A DNA stretch of 64,000 nt from Defluviitaleaceae bacterium (GTDB taxonomy: Bacteria > Bacillota > Clostridia > Lachnospirales > WRAX01). A model generated the notes under the pieces. It did not search any database and had not been told where the DNA came from. It worked only from the letters and a program-made list of their open reading frames with translations. The stretch is from contig WRAX01000008.1 in assembly GCA_009779935.1 (NCBI GenBank), positions 1 to 64,000 of the forward strand. The letters are read 5' to 3'. Each line of letters begins with the position of its first letter. Position 1 is the first letter of the stretch. Shown here one piece after another: positions 43,176 through 52,239 of the stretch. A program made the position numbers and the translations under genes.

Positions 43176-44297
43176 TCAAGCGCAAATTCCTTTTATGCAG
43201 CGGATGATATAACCAACCTCTTCCAAGGTGTTAAAATGGCCAAAAGAAAAGCGCACCGTGCCGTGGGGATATGTGCCCAGCGTTTTATGGGCATTGGGAG
43301 AGCAGTGCAGGCCGCAACGGGTCATTATGCCATATTCGCCATCTAAAAGTGCGGCAACCTCCGCATTATCCCGCCCTTTGAAGTTAAGGGAAACCACGGC
43401 GGTTCTGCCAACCACATCCTTTTTGCCGATGATATCCACGCCGCATATTTTATCTACGCCTTCTATAAATCTTTTTACCAGCACCATCTCTTTTTCAAAA
43501 ATCGCTGTAACCCCTACCTCCAAAATATATTCCAAGGATTTTTTAAGTCCCATAATGGCGGGCAGGTTAATTGTGCCTGCTTCAAATTTATCAGGCAAAA
43601 AGTGGGGCTGGTCCAGCTGGTGGGAAGCACTGCCCGTGCCGCCAGTTATAGTTGGGTCGATAAGCCCGGCAAAATCATCTTTTACAAGAAAACCGCCCAA
43701 GCCCTGTGGCGCAAGCAAGCCCTTATGGGCGGTAAAGGCAAGGGCATCAATAAATTCCATATCAATATCCATCACCCCGGCCGTTTGTGCAGCATCTACA
43801 ATAAACCGCACACCATGCCTTTTGCAAATTTCCCCAACTTTATTTATCGGGAAAATTGTGCCGCATACATTGGATGCGTGGGTCATAACCACAGCTTTTG
43901 TGGCCGGTTTAATCATTTTTTCTATTTGTTTCAAATCCGTAACCATATCATAAGTAACGCCTGCCTGCGCCAGCCTGTGCAGGGGGCGCATAAGGCCGTT
44001 ATGTTCCATTGTTGTGGTAATAACGTGGTCACCACTTTTCAAAAAGCCTTGCAAAATCATGTTTAGGGAATATGTAATGCTTGGCGTAAAAATTACATTT
44101 CTGGGATTGTTAAATTTGAACAACCCGCACAAAAGCTGCCTTGTTCGCAAAACCTCCCCCCCAATGTTGTAGGATGCTTCATAACCGCCCCTGCCCACAT
44201 TGTAGCCACCGTTCACCAGAAAATCCTTAACAGCATCAGCCACACCCGGTGCCTTCGGGAATGATGTGGAGCCATTATCTGCATATACCTTATTCAC
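43176..44297 (-). CDS. Cysteine desulfurase family aminotransferase (selenium-cluster type)
   Basis: 373 residues. YADNGSTSFPKAPGV is the typical opening, TTMEHNGLMRPL and DAAQTAGV bind PLP, AHKGLLAPQGLGG has the PLP Lys, and TRCGLHCSP the active Cys near the end. This class V enzyme is like the EF2568-type desulfurases found beside selenium genes, and may release selenium or sulfur from (seleno)cysteine for the divergent yedE-yedF-DUF3343 operon. Confidence 0.9.
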   Translation of the reverse strand: MNKVYADNGSTSFPKAPGVADAVKDFLVNGGYNVGRGGYEASYNIGGEVLRTRQLLCGLFKFNNPRNVIFTPSITYSLNMILQGFLKSGDHVITTTMEHNGLMRPLHRLAQAGVTYDMVTDLKQIEKMIKPATKAVVMTHASNVCGTIFPINKVGEICKRHGVRFIVDAAQTAGVMDIDMEFIDALAFTAHKGLLAPQGLGGFLVKDDFAGLIDPTITGGTGSASHQLDQPHFLPDKFEAGTINLPAIMGLKKSLEYILEVGVTAIFEKEMVLVKRFIEGVDKICGVDIIGKKDVVGRTAVVSLNFKGRDNAEVAALLDGEYGIMTRCGLHCSPNAHKTLGTYPHGTVRFSFGHFNTLEEVGYIIRCIKGICA

Positions 44298-44339
44298 ACT
44301 ACCTTACCCCCTGTTCCATCAAAAATCCTAATGGGTTTT

Positions 44340-44392
44340 ATTATACACATAAATAATCCCTATTTGCAAGTATAAATTTTACATGCTATAAT
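44340..44392. promoter_or_regulatory. Divergent promoters sharing one palindromic -35 box
   Basis: TTGCAA at 44364-44369 is its own reverse complement. To the right it is followed by 17 bases and TATAAT (44387-44392); to the left, on the minus strand, by 18 bases and TATAAT (44345-44340). The two promoters serve yedE and the desulfurase gene. Confidence 0.7.
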
Positions 44393-44500
44393 AGACCTGT
44401 CCACTAACCTCATTTGTCATCTTTCCGACTTATTTTTCACCCGGTATGCGTGGAAAGGTCTAATTTTAATATAAAACTTGGATAGGATGTGAATTGCATT

Positions 44501-45571
44501 ATGGTTAAAAAACTTGCTTTGCCTGCAGTTGGTGCGCTGTTTGCCATCGCTTCTCTTATTTTGGTAGCTTGCGGCAACCCGGGCAATATGGGGCTTTGTG
44601 TTGCCTGCTTTTTACGGGACACGGCAGGTGCCCTCGGCTTGCACGGGGCAGAGGCGGTGCAATACGCCCGGCCTGAAATAATCGGCATTGTGCTTGGCGC
44701 TATGATAGTATCACTAATAACACGGGAATTTTCCTCCAAAGGCGGCTCTGCCCCTATAACCCGCTTTGTGCTGGGTGCTTGCGTAATGGTTGGTGCACTA
44801 ATTTTCCTTGGTTGCCCTACACGCATGGTATTGCGCATTGCAGGGGGAGACCTTAATGCAATCGTAGGCCTTTTCGGCTTTGCGGCAGGTATTTTCGGCG
44901 GCATATTCTTCTTAAACAAGGGTTTTACATTAAAACGTACATACACCATATCCAAAACAGATGGCTTTGCCCTTCCTGTCATGTCTTTGTTGTTGTTAGT
45001 TGCCTTGCTGTTTTTCCCCATGCTTCTTAATTTTTCCGAGGCGGGGCCCGGGGCAATGCGTGCACCAATTTTCCTAGCCCTTGGCATAGGGCTTGTAATG
45101 GGCGGTGTGGGCTTTATCAGCCGTTTGTGTTTTGTGGCAGGTATTAGGGATAGTGCGTTTTTCAAAAACTTTTCCATGCTATTTGCTTTTGTGGCATTAT
45201 TGGTGGTTGCCACCGTTGGTAATATTATCATGGGTAATTTTAACCTTGGTTTGGAAGGGCATCCCGTTGCCCACACAGATGGGTTATGGAACTTTTTAGG
45301 GCTTGCCCTTGTGGGGTTGGGCTCTGTACTATTGGGCGGCTGCCCCTTCCGCCAAGTGGTATTGGCAGGCGGCGGCAATACAGATTCGGTAACCGCAGTG
45401 TTTGGGATGATTTTCGGTGCAGCCCTTGCCCACAACCTTTCCCTCGCCTCCTCCGCAGCAGGGGTTAGCGAAAGGGGCCCGGTAGGCTTTGCCGTTGCCG
45501 CCGTGCTTATGGTTGGTATTGCCGTGTACAACACATTTTTTAACAAAGATAAGAAAGCAGGGAAGGTTTAA
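44501..45571 (+). CDS. yedE: YedE-type selenium/sulfur transporter
   Basis: 356 residues from ATG 44501, after AGGATGTGA. About ten membrane segments. GNMGLCVACFLRDTAG and GGCPFRQVVLAGGGNTDS contain the conserved channel cysteines of the YedE/YeeE family. In selenium gene clusters this protein is proposed to import a selenium compound. It heads an operon with yedF and a DUF3343 gene. Confidence 0.92.
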   Translation: MVKKLALPAVGALFAIASLILVACGNPGNMGLCVACFLRDTAGALGLHGAEAVQYARPEIIGIVLGAMIVSLITREFSSKGGSAPITRFVLGACVMVGALIFLGCPTRMVLRIAGGDLNAIVGLFGFAAGIFGGIFFLNKGFTLKRTYTISKTDGFALPVMSLLLLVALLFFPMLLNFSEAGPGAMRAPIFLALGIGLVMGGVGFISRLCFVAGIRDSAFFKNFSMLFAFVALLVVATVGNIIMGNFNLGLEGHPVAHTDGLWNFLGLALVGLGSVLLGGCPFRQVVLAGGGNTDSVTAVFGMIFGAALAHNLSLASSAAGVSERGPVGFAVAAVLMVGIAVYNTFFNKDKKAGKV

Positions 45572-45572
45572 T

Positions 45573-45782
45573 ATGACAATTTTGGATGCACGGGGCATTT
45601 CCTGCCCGGAACCTATGGTGATGCTGAAACAAGCCCTAAACAACCAAAGGGAGCTAACCTTGATGCTGGACAGCAAAAATGCCCTTGCCAACTGCGAGGA
45701 GTATGCCAAGAAGCAAAACTGTACAGTAACAATCAAAACCGAGGGTGATGAGTATGAGTTGCATATCAAAGCCAATGGATAA
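45573..45782 (+). CDS. yedF: SirA/YedF sulfurtransferase-like protein
   Basis: 69 residues from ATG 45573; the track's extra N-terminus belongs to yedE's reading area. LDARGISCPEPMVMLKQAL contains the CPxP motif whose Cys carries sulfur or selenium. The last three codons overlap the DUF3343 start. Confidence 0.93.
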   Translation: MTILDARGISCPEPMVMLKQALNNQRELTLMLDSKNALANCEEYAKKQNCTVTIKTEGDEYELHIKANG

Positions 45783-46002
45783 TTACATAGCCACATTTTT
45801 TAGCCATTTTGATGCCCTAATGTTTTGTGAGCACTTGAAAGAACAGGGCGTGGCAGCCAAAATGATGCCCGTGCCAAGAAAGGTCAGCTCTTCTTGCGGC
45901 ACATGCGTATCCTTTACAACAGAAACAGAAATCAATTTCGACCAGCACGAAGTTGATGCGGTTTTTGTGGAAACTTTTGGTGAGTTTAGGCAAATAGCAT
46001 AA
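45775..46002 (+). CDS. DUF3343 protein
   Basis: 75 residues from ATG 45775, overlapping yedF by eight bases. YIATFFSHFDALMFCEHLK is the family opening; SSSCGTCVSF carries a CxxC pair that may hand over selenium. DUF3343 proteins occur next to YedF in selenium-using Clostridia. Confidence 0.88.
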   Translation: MDNYIATFFSHFDALMFCEHLKEQGVAAKMMPVPRKVSSSCGTCVSFTTETEINFDQHEVDAVFVETFGEFRQIA

Positions 46003-46028
46003 TACTCACTTCCTGTCAAAATATCACC

Positions 46029-46071
46029 AAAAACACGCCATTGCAGGCTTTACCCGCAATGGCGTGTTTTT
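46029..46071. terminator. Strong bidirectional terminator
   Basis: AAAAACACGCCATTGC, 11-base loop, GCAATGGCGTGTTTTT between the selenium operon and the converging Hsp70-island genes. Confidence 0.93.
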
Positions 46072-46074
46072 GGT

Positions 46075-48150
46075 TTACAGCCGCACAAGCTCTGCAATGC
46101 TGGCGGCAATGTTATCAAGTATATCATGGAATTTGTCTGATAAGTCATAAAATTTACCATAGGGCTTGGTTACAGGGTCATAGGCCTCGATGGATTCCCT
46201 GTCCTTACGAGCCACAACATATGTCACCACATTTTGTGCCGCAAGCATGTCACAAATATCCTGCACACTTTTTCCCGAATGGGTTGGTACATGGGGCGGC
46301 GCATCGGTAATCAGTATAAAAATGCTTTGTGTGCCGGCCTCCCGACCGCCGGTGTTTAACAGCTCCACCGCAGTTTCCAGCGAATCCAAAGCGGATTCGG
46401 GTATGTCCCCGCCATAGGTACGCGGAATATTTTTAACCTGTTTTTGGAACTTAACCACATCGCTGGTAAAGTTGTAAACGCTCATTTTCTCTTTCTCATT
46501 CAAATCCCCAAAGCCGATAAGGCCCAGCTTAAAGCTTGCCCCCTTGCTGGCAAGGATTTGGGAAAACTCTATGGCACGGTCTTTAACCCCATTAATATAT
46601 GTGTCCATACTGCCTGTTGTATCAATGCAGAAAACCACATTAACATTGCCGCCGCCCGCACCCGTTTCCCGGCTGGTTGGCGGGGCAGTAAACTTGGTGC
46701 GGTCAAATTCTGCCCGTTTTTCGTTGCCTGTGGCAATGTCTTTTACATACACTTCAAAAAGGTTGTTTTCGTCAATGGCGTAGGTTATCTCAATTTGGGT
46801 AGCACCTGTAAGCCCTGTTAAAACAACGCTTCCCATGTATTTCTTATCATCCTCATACCCCGCTTCCCATTGGTACACATCCACATTAACCGTGGGTGCG
46901 CCCGTTGCGGCAAAATTGGCATCAGAAATTTTAGCGGGTATGGCTGTGCCCATGGGGATAATAGGTATAAGCCCCTTTTCCTTGGTGGCAACATTAATTA
47001 CCGCCTCTGTACCAAAAATTTGGCGGGTTATTTGCCCAACCTTAACATTACTGCTGGGCAGGTGTATTAAATAGTTGTAAATTGCCGCACCCATGGCAAC
47101 AGATTTGGCAGGGTCGGTTGCCCTGTACGGCTCTTTTAGAAAGCCTGCCACCATGCGGCGCACCATGGGGATAAGGGTGCTGCCGCCCACAAGTATTACT
47201 TTGGAAATCTCATCCGCATGGCAATTTGCCCGCTTTAACGCCTCTTCAATAATATCCCGGCTACGGTCCACATATTTGCGGATAATTGCTTCAAACTCCT
47301 CCCGGCTAATTTCCAGGGACAAGTTTTGCGGCACGCTATCATGGATAACCAGTGGATTTATGCGTATCTGTGCCTTATTTGTGCCTGATAGCTTCTTTTT
47401 AACGCTTTCCGCTTCAAATTTTAGCTTTTGCAGCACGCGCTTGCGCTCGGCATTGTCCAGCCCATCCAAATCAAGGCTGTTTTGTTGCTTAAACTTTTCC
47501 TTCATCCATCGGATAAGCTCCGAATCAAAATCGTCGCCACCAAGGGACATGTCCCCCACATTTGACAATTCCTGGAAAATTTCTTCCCCATTTTCATCCT
47601 TTCCCACACGTAGCACGCAAGCATCAAATGTACCGCCGCCCATGTCATAAACCAACAGGGTTTGGGCATATCCCTGGCGAAAACCGTATTCGATAGCGGC
47701 CGCAAGGGGTTCGCTAAGCAAAAAAACATTCTTAAAGCCAGCCAAAAGCCCCGCTTGGCGGGTGGCAAAAATTTGCCTGTCATTAAAATAGGCGGGGTGG
47801 GTTATAACCACCTCGCTAAACATTTCGCCTGCCTGCTCCTCGGCGGCAAGTTTTAGCTTGCGCAAAATATCCCCACTTATCTCCTCAGGGGTTTTTTCAA
47901 TTTCACCAATCATCACACGCTCGTCGCTGCCCATCATCCGTTTAACGGACATTACGGTGGCTTCCGGGTAAATTATTGCCCCGCTTTTCGCCTCCGCCCC
48001 AACAACGGTGCCTTCTTCCATATAACTAACTACCGACGGCAAAATTTCATCCGCCCCGTCAATCTTCACAACCTCCAACACATCGCCGCTGTCCTTGTAG
48101 ATGATGGCAACGCTGTTGGTTGTTCCTAAATCTATTCCTAAATAGCTCAT
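46075..48150 (-). CDS. Hsp70-von Willebrand A fusion protein
   Basis: 691 residues from ATG 48150; the track's 33 upstream codons come from the REP/ribosome-binding region. Residues ~1-375 are an intact Hsp70 ATPase: GIDLGTTNSVAI, VYDMGGGTFDACVL, LVGGSTLIPMV. Residues ~385-490 read as the substrate-binding beta domain. The helical lid is absent; instead a vWA domain starts near 503 with a complete MIDAS: DTTGSM (510), TYGGD (~579) and ITDAPP (~616). The protein could bind clients or partners through metal-dependent vWA contacts. Last gene of the long minus-strand run. Not the housekeeping DnaK. Confidence 0.92.
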   Translation of the reverse strand: MSYLGIDLGTTNSVAIIYKDSGDVLEVVKIDGADEILPSVVSYMEEGTVVGAEAKSGAIIYPEATVMSVKRMMGSDERVMIGEIEKTPEEISGDILRKLKLAAEEQAGEMFSEVVITHPAYFNDRQIFATRQAGLLAGFKNVFLLSEPLAAAIEYGFRQGYAQTLLVYDMGGGTFDACVLRVGKDENGEEIFQELSNVGDMSLGGDDFDSELIRWMKEKFKQQNSLDLDGLDNAERKRVLQKLKFEAESVKKKLSGTNKAQIRINPLVIHDSVPQNLSLEISREEFEAIIRKYVDRSRDIIEEALKRANCHADEISKVILVGGSTLIPMVRRMVAGFLKEPYRATDPAKSVAMGAAIYNYLIHLPSSNVKVGQITRQIFGTEAVINVATKEKGLIPIIPMGTAIPAKISDANFAATGAPTVNVDVYQWEAGYEDDKKYMGSVVLTGLTGATQIEITYAIDENNLFEVYVKDIATGNEKRAEFDRTKFTAPPTSRETGAGGGNVNVVFCIDTTGSMDTYINGVKDRAIEFSQILASKGASFKLGLIGFGDLNEKEKMSVYNFTSDVVKFQKQVKNIPRTYGGDIPESALDSLETAVELLNTGGREAGTQSIFILITDAPPHVPTHSGKSVQDICDMLAAQNVVTYVVARKDRESIEAYDPVTKPYGKFYDLSDKFHDILDNIAASIAELVRL

Positions 48151-48180
48151 ATTTTTTTCCTCCTTATTTTCACGTTTATT

Positions 48181-48206
48181 TAGGCGGGGGCAAGCCCCCA
48201 CCCTAC
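48181..48206. repeat. REP-like palindrome, short form
   Basis: TAGGCGGGGGC AA GCCCCCACCCTA between the serpin and Hsp70-vWA genes; the serpin's stop TAG is its outer triplet. Confidence 0.8.
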
Positions 48207-49537
48207 GGTTGGTTAACCACGCCTGTGAAGAGTATTTGGTTGCCGCCATCGATGGTGTTTTTGTGCAGTATGAAGGCGAAGGGACGGTTGCATATCATTT
48301 CAAAGGTTGTTTGGGCTGGTGGCGGCGCACTTTCGGCAACGGCTATCATTAGGGTTACGGCGGCGGCGGTTGCGCCCTCTTCATCCAGCTCTATCAATGC
48401 TGTTTGCATTGCATCACTTAGCCACACACGGGGTGGGCCAACTGCCAGCAAACCATTTTCCCCTGATAGGGGTGCGGCAAACTCATCAAACAGTGGTATG
48501 CCCATGTTGGTTAACACATATGGTAAATTGTTGTGGTTGTTTTCTATGCTAAACCGGGGCAATACCAGCCTACCTTGGGCCAGTTGCTTGTTTTCCCGGG
48601 CTAACATATGCTCAAAATATTCCAAGGTCATGGATGCCAATAGGCCTGTGGCATCCCCATTTTTTGGCAGCATTATGGTTATGCCGCCGCCTGTTTCAAA
48701 GTTTAATGTTAAAGCCTGTGTCACGTCATCCTCAAAGTATAACACAGGGTCATGCTCTTGCCAAGCCATTTCCATTAGATAGGCTTGATTGATTAGGTGC
48801 ATACCGTAAAAGTTACCCCTTTGGGTTAAAGCAGGGTCAAATTTGCGCCACCAGCTGTCAGAAAAATATATGGCATTGGCGATGACGGCGGCGGTTCGCT
48901 CATCAAAATCCTTCGGTGATACCATTTGGTATATCAGCCCATAAGTGTTATCATAAGCCCAGCGGTTTATGGCATATGCTGCATGGTAATGCAGAAAGTC
49001 CACATTCATAATACCACCTTGGTAATAGTCCGCAAAAATTTGGGCAAAGGCTTGGTTTATGGTAACACGCTGGCTGGCGAACATGCCATTAGCAATGTGC
49101 AGGGGGTTTGGCCAATCGGGGTTATGGCGGCGTGCAGCCTGATTTGTTAGGTCGAACAACATGCGGGCGGCGGCTTGGTTTACCGCATCTGCTTCGCTTC
49201 CCTTGGCCCCAATGGCTTCCAGCAGGGCGGGTCTATGGGTTTCGTTTGTAACATTGGCAAGTGCCGCCAAAGGCATCCAAACAGAGAAGGGAGAGGCTAT
49301 AAAGTTTTCGTCACCCATATCTGCAAGCAGTGCGGCGGACAGGCGAAAGGCAAAGTCATTAGCACCCCTTGCCACATCCTGATGGATGGGTTGCCCCCAG
49401 TTGGTTGCCCCCAAGTTTGGCGGAGGGGCAGCTACTGGCACTACTGTGGATGCCCCTTGGTATTCTTGTTCCAAATTGCCGCAAGCTGTAAAAAACAAGC
49501 AAATTGCAAATAATGTTCCAATTAACCTTTGCTTCAT
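48203..49537 (-). CDS. Serpin lipoprotein
   Basis: 444 residues with lipoprotein signal LFAICLFFTACG. The serpin fold is covered fully: NDFAFRLSAALLAD, NFIASPFSVWMPLAALAN, AVIANAIYFSDSWW, and near the end the hinge ELDEEGATAAAVT, a reactive loop (LMIAVAESAPPPAQ) and RPFAFILHKNT. The hinge alanines fit an inhibitory serpin; the hydrophobic loop suggests an elastase- or subtilisin-like target. Anchored outside the cell, it would protect against host or competitor proteases. Confidence 0.93.
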   Translation of the reverse strand: MKQRLIGTLFAICLFFTACGNLEQEYQGASTVVPVAAPPPNLGATNWGQPIHQDVARGANDFAFRLSAALLADMGDENFIASPFSVWMPLAALANVTNETHRPALLEAIGAKGSEADAVNQAAARMLFDLTNQAARRHNPDWPNPLHIANGMFASQRVTINQAFAQIFADYYQGGIMNVDFLHYHAAYAINRWAYDNTYGLIYQMVSPKDFDERTAAVIANAIYFSDSWWRKFDPALTQRGNFYGMHLINQAYLMEMAWQEHDPVLYFEDDVTQALTLNFETGGGITIMLPKNGDATGLLASMTLEYFEHMLARENKQLAQGRLVLPRFSIENNHNNLPYVLTNMGIPLFDEFAAPLSGENGLLAVGPPRVWLSDAMQTALIELDEEGATAAAVTLMIAVAESAPPPAQTTFEMICNRPFAFILHKNTIDGGNQILFTGVVNQP

Positions 49538-49558
49538 TGGTTTTCCTCCTTCACCACT

Positions 49559-50677
49559 CTACGGAATAAGCAGTTCAAAGCGCAAAGTGCCCCTAAACAG
49601 CTCCCCATATCCGTTGCGGTATAGGGGTGCGCCAAAGTCTATATAAGCATATCTTCCATCGTGGATTATTTGATACATGCCCACGCCATATTGGGGTAAT
49701 TTGTCGATATACCCTAAAAGTTGCCAGCTATCGCCTTGGTTGGTGCTGTAAAAGATGGATGCAGGCCGGTAATAACCTTGGTATGACAGGAAAATGGCAT
49801 AAACTACCCCGTGGGCATAAATCATATCATAAGCGGGGCCGTAAAATTTTGGTTCTATATTCAAAGATACGTTAAATTCCCCCGTTTGTCTGTTATGGTG
49901 GGCAATGCCCATCCATGGGCCGCCATCCAGCCCCCAAAGTATATGGCTTTCAAAAGCAATGGCAGATGTGGGTAAAAAGCCGTAAATCACAGTTTTCCAA
50001 CTATCACCCAAATCTTGTGATCGGATGATGCGGGCGTTTTGCCCATCCCCTATGGCTTGGTAAACAACACCATCGGGGGCGATTATTAACTTATGGTTAT
50101 GATGGTCTATTTGTCGGCCGGGGTCAAAAACAACTTCCCAATTTTTACCAAAATCTGTGGAATGGTAGATGCGTCGAGCATTATCACCATAGCCTTTATA
50201 GCCGTATTCGGAAACGAACATGGTGCCGTTTTGGCTTGCTATATTCCACCAAATCACCGCTCCGGACTGGACATTAAGTACCTTTTCCCAACTTTCGCCA
50301 CCATCTTCTGATCTAAACAGTTGGTTTGTTCCAATTTCCGCCCAACGGTCTTCTGCAACGGAAACAAAGATGTTTCGTGCATCATCCACATGCACAGCCT
50401 GTATGGGCATGGCAAAGGCATAAACGCTTTGCCAGTCTTCCCCGTGGTTGTTGGAATTTATTAGGTTGCCCGTGCGAAATTCCGCCGCCCAAAGATAATC
50501 CTCACAAGCTGCCATGGGTATCAACCCTGCAATAAAAGCGTAATCCACAACAAAATCCACAAAGTTTTCCGCCGGGCGGGCATCTACGGTTACAGGCGTG
50601 GTTTGCTGACTGTTATTGCCGCAAGCTGCCAAAAACAGCCCAATCATCAGCAATACACCTACACACAAACGTTTCAT
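49559..50677 (-). CDS. BNR/Asp-box beta-propeller lipoprotein
   Basis: 372 residues with lipobox LAAC (GVLLMIGLFLAACG). At least five Asp-box turns (SEDGGESW, STDFGKNW, SQDLGDSW, STNQGDSW, NNHGEDW) indicate a sialidase-type propeller. The Arg triad and other catalytic residues of sialidases are not apparent, so it is more likely a binding or scaffold protein. ATGA overlap with the upstream acetyltransferase couples the two; the serpin follows by 21 bases. Confidence 0.85.
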   Translation of the reverse strand: MKRLCVGVLLMIGLFLAACGNNSQQTTPVTVDARPAENFVDFVVDYAFIAGLIPMAACEDYLWAAEFRTGNLINSNNHGEDWQSVYAFAMPIQAVHVDDARNIFVSVAEDRWAEIGTNQLFRSEDGGESWEKVLNVQSGAVIWWNIASQNGTMFVSEYGYKGYGDNARRIYHSTDFGKNWEVVFDPGRQIDHHNHKLIIAPDGVVYQAIGDGQNARIIRSQDLGDSWKTVIYGFLPTSAIAFESHILWGLDGGPWMGIAHHNRQTGEFNVSLNIEPKFYGPAYDMIYAHGVVYAIFLSYQGYYRPASIFYSTNQGDSWQLLGYIDKLPQYGVGMYQIIHDGRYAYIDFGAPLYRNGYGELFRGTLRFELLIP

Positions 50678-51201
50678 GCGTTATATTCCTCTGCTAAAAT
50701 GGCATACACGGCTTCGTCTACCCATTCTTTATCCACCCTTGCCCAAAACTTTTTAATATGCAGGGCTTCCCGCCGCATTCCGTTGCGCTCCATAATACGG
50801 TAACTACCGTAATTTACAGCAGCGCAGGGGGCGGTTATGCGGCGTAAATTAAGCTCCTTAAAGCCGTATCTAATCAGTTTGGCGCAAATTTCTGTGCCAA
50901 ACCCTTGCTTGTGGTGGTTTTTGTGCAAAACCCAGCCCAGCTCCCCCGTATCACCTGCGCTATCAGGGTAAATGCCGCAACTGCCGATAACTGCGCCACT
51001 TTCTTTTGATACAACAGCAAAATCCATACCTTTGCGCACGGTTTTAAGGTAGTCCCTTGTCTGCTCCATTGTATTGGGCCCCCAAGCCATCCAGCGCACA
51101 TTTTCCGGGCAGGACCCCCAAGAGTAAAAGGCATCCGCATCATCCAATGTTGCAAGGCGCAAAATTAGCCTTTCTGTTTCCAGTTTCTCACAAAAATTCA
51201 T
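50674..51201 (-). CDS. RimJ/RimL-type GNAT acetyltransferase
   Basis: 175 residues from ATG 51201. LETERLILRLATLDDADAFYSW and GELGWVLHKNHHKQGFGTEICAKLIRYGF are the signature regions of the RimJ/RimL group, which acetylates protein N-termini or small molecules. Starts in the TAATATG just after the preceding gene's stop, so co-translated with it. Confidence 0.9.
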   Translation of the reverse strand: MNFCEKLETERLILRLATLDDADAFYSWGSCPENVRWMAWGPNTMEQTRDYLKTVRKGMDFAVVSKESGAVIGSCGIYPDSAGDTGELGWVLHKNHHKQGFGTEICAKLIRYGFKELNLRRITAPCAAVNYGSYRIMERNGMRREALHIKKFWARVDKEWVDEAVYAILAEEYNA

Positions 51202-51202
51202 A

Positions 51203-51781
51203 TTATCCCTCCATCCCCGCCGCCAAAACATCGGGGTGCATTTTATAAAATTCTTCCTTGGTAACGGAAAAGGTCAAATCGTCATAACGCTTACCGCCAA
51301 CCCGCCGTATGCCCCGTATGCGGCCAATTTCTTCCATGCCAATCTTTTGTGCAAGTCCCATCATGGGCAAATTGCCCGACCAGGTTTGGCAATAAATCTC
51401 ATCCGCATAACTGTTTGCAAAATGGTAGTGTATCCATAAAATCAGCGCATTTGCAGCATGCCCCTTACCCCTTGCATCCGCCGGCGGTATGCCGATGCCC
51501 ACGGCCAGCAGGTGGGGCATTGTGTCAATAAAATAACGGTTTACGCCGCCGATATGCCGCCCATTCTCATCATCAATTTTTAAGGCACTGTACACCTTCG
51601 GGGGGTTGGTTTGCAATCTTTCCAAATACATACGCTGTTGCGCCATATGCACATCCACGGGTATGTCATCCTCCCAGGGGGCATCCCAGTTAAGCCACTC
51701 CGTCTCCACCGAATGCCATCGCTCTTCATCCGCTAAATCCGATTGGCGCATAGGGCGCAAGGTTATGTTTTTATAGGTCAT
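51203..51781 (-). CDS. GNAT acetyltransferase
   Basis: 192 residues. TLRPMRQSDLADEERWHS opens the fold; GIGIPPADARGKGHAANALILW is the acetyl-CoA loop. Its ATG overlaps the last codon of the decayed S41 gene (TAATG), showing that it was once third or fourth in a working operon behind the S41 peptidases. Substrate unknown. Confidence 0.85.
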   Translation of the reverse strand: MTYKNITLRPMRQSDLADEERWHSVETEWLNWDAPWEDDIPVDVHMAQQRMYLERLQTNPPKVYSALKIDDENGRHIGGVNRYFIDTMPHLLAVGIGIPPADARGKGHAANALILWIHYHFANSYADEIYCQTWSGNLPMMGLAQKIGMEEIGRIRGIRRVGGKRYDDLTFSVTKEEFYKMHPDVLAAGMEG

Positions 51782-52237
51782 TAAAAGTCCCCTCCCTCAA
51801 TCAACACCAGCACCGTTGCAAGCCTTGCAGTTAAAAAATATCAGTCTGGGTGGCAAATTCGTAGCCGTTGCGGCCTATTTTGTTCGTTAAGTTATTTGTG
51901 TGGCGGTTTCTGTCTCTGAAAAATTATGCTCGTCCACAATAATCCATAGTTTGCCATTAATACCAATTCCAATTCGAAACATGGAAAAGGATATTTTGAA
52001 AATCGCAGGTTTCAGTGCGTTTTCAAAATGTGCTTTTCCATGATTGAGAATGGAATTGGTATAAAGAGCCAGCAGCAAACTCGGGACGGGGTTTTACAGG
52101 GATGGCAAAGTTTCCATGCACGGTTGCAACCCATAGGGTTGGAGGAAGGAGTGGAAGAAATTAGCATCAAGCATAAACAAGTGTCCAAAACTATTAAGAG
52201 GAAAGTCGTTTTCTAATATATAAAATATAATCTCCAT
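51781..52237 (-). pseudogene. Decayed third S41 peptidase gene, interrupted by a family A MITE
   Basis: Not visible in the ORF track. Upstream of the repeat the minus strand reads IIFYILENDFPLNSFGHLFML and, in another frame, VKPRPEFAAGSL, matching the neighbours' LFHILENNFPLL, FGHFFLLD and DNPASREFYGS. Downstream it reads KLWIIVDEHNFSETE, IGRNGYEFATQTDIF and, frameshifted, LATVLVLIEGGDF, matching KIWLLVDGRNFSAAD, LGRNGYEFVTQPDI and LATVLALIEEGDF. A large internal deletion, frameshifts and the MITE disable it. Confidence 0.85.
51960..52062. mobile_element. Family A MITE, copy 6, inside the S41 pseudogene
   Basis: Same orientation as copy 1. S41-like sequence on both sides shows that the element sits inside a former gene. 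Confidence 0.88.
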
Positions 52238-52239
52238 AA

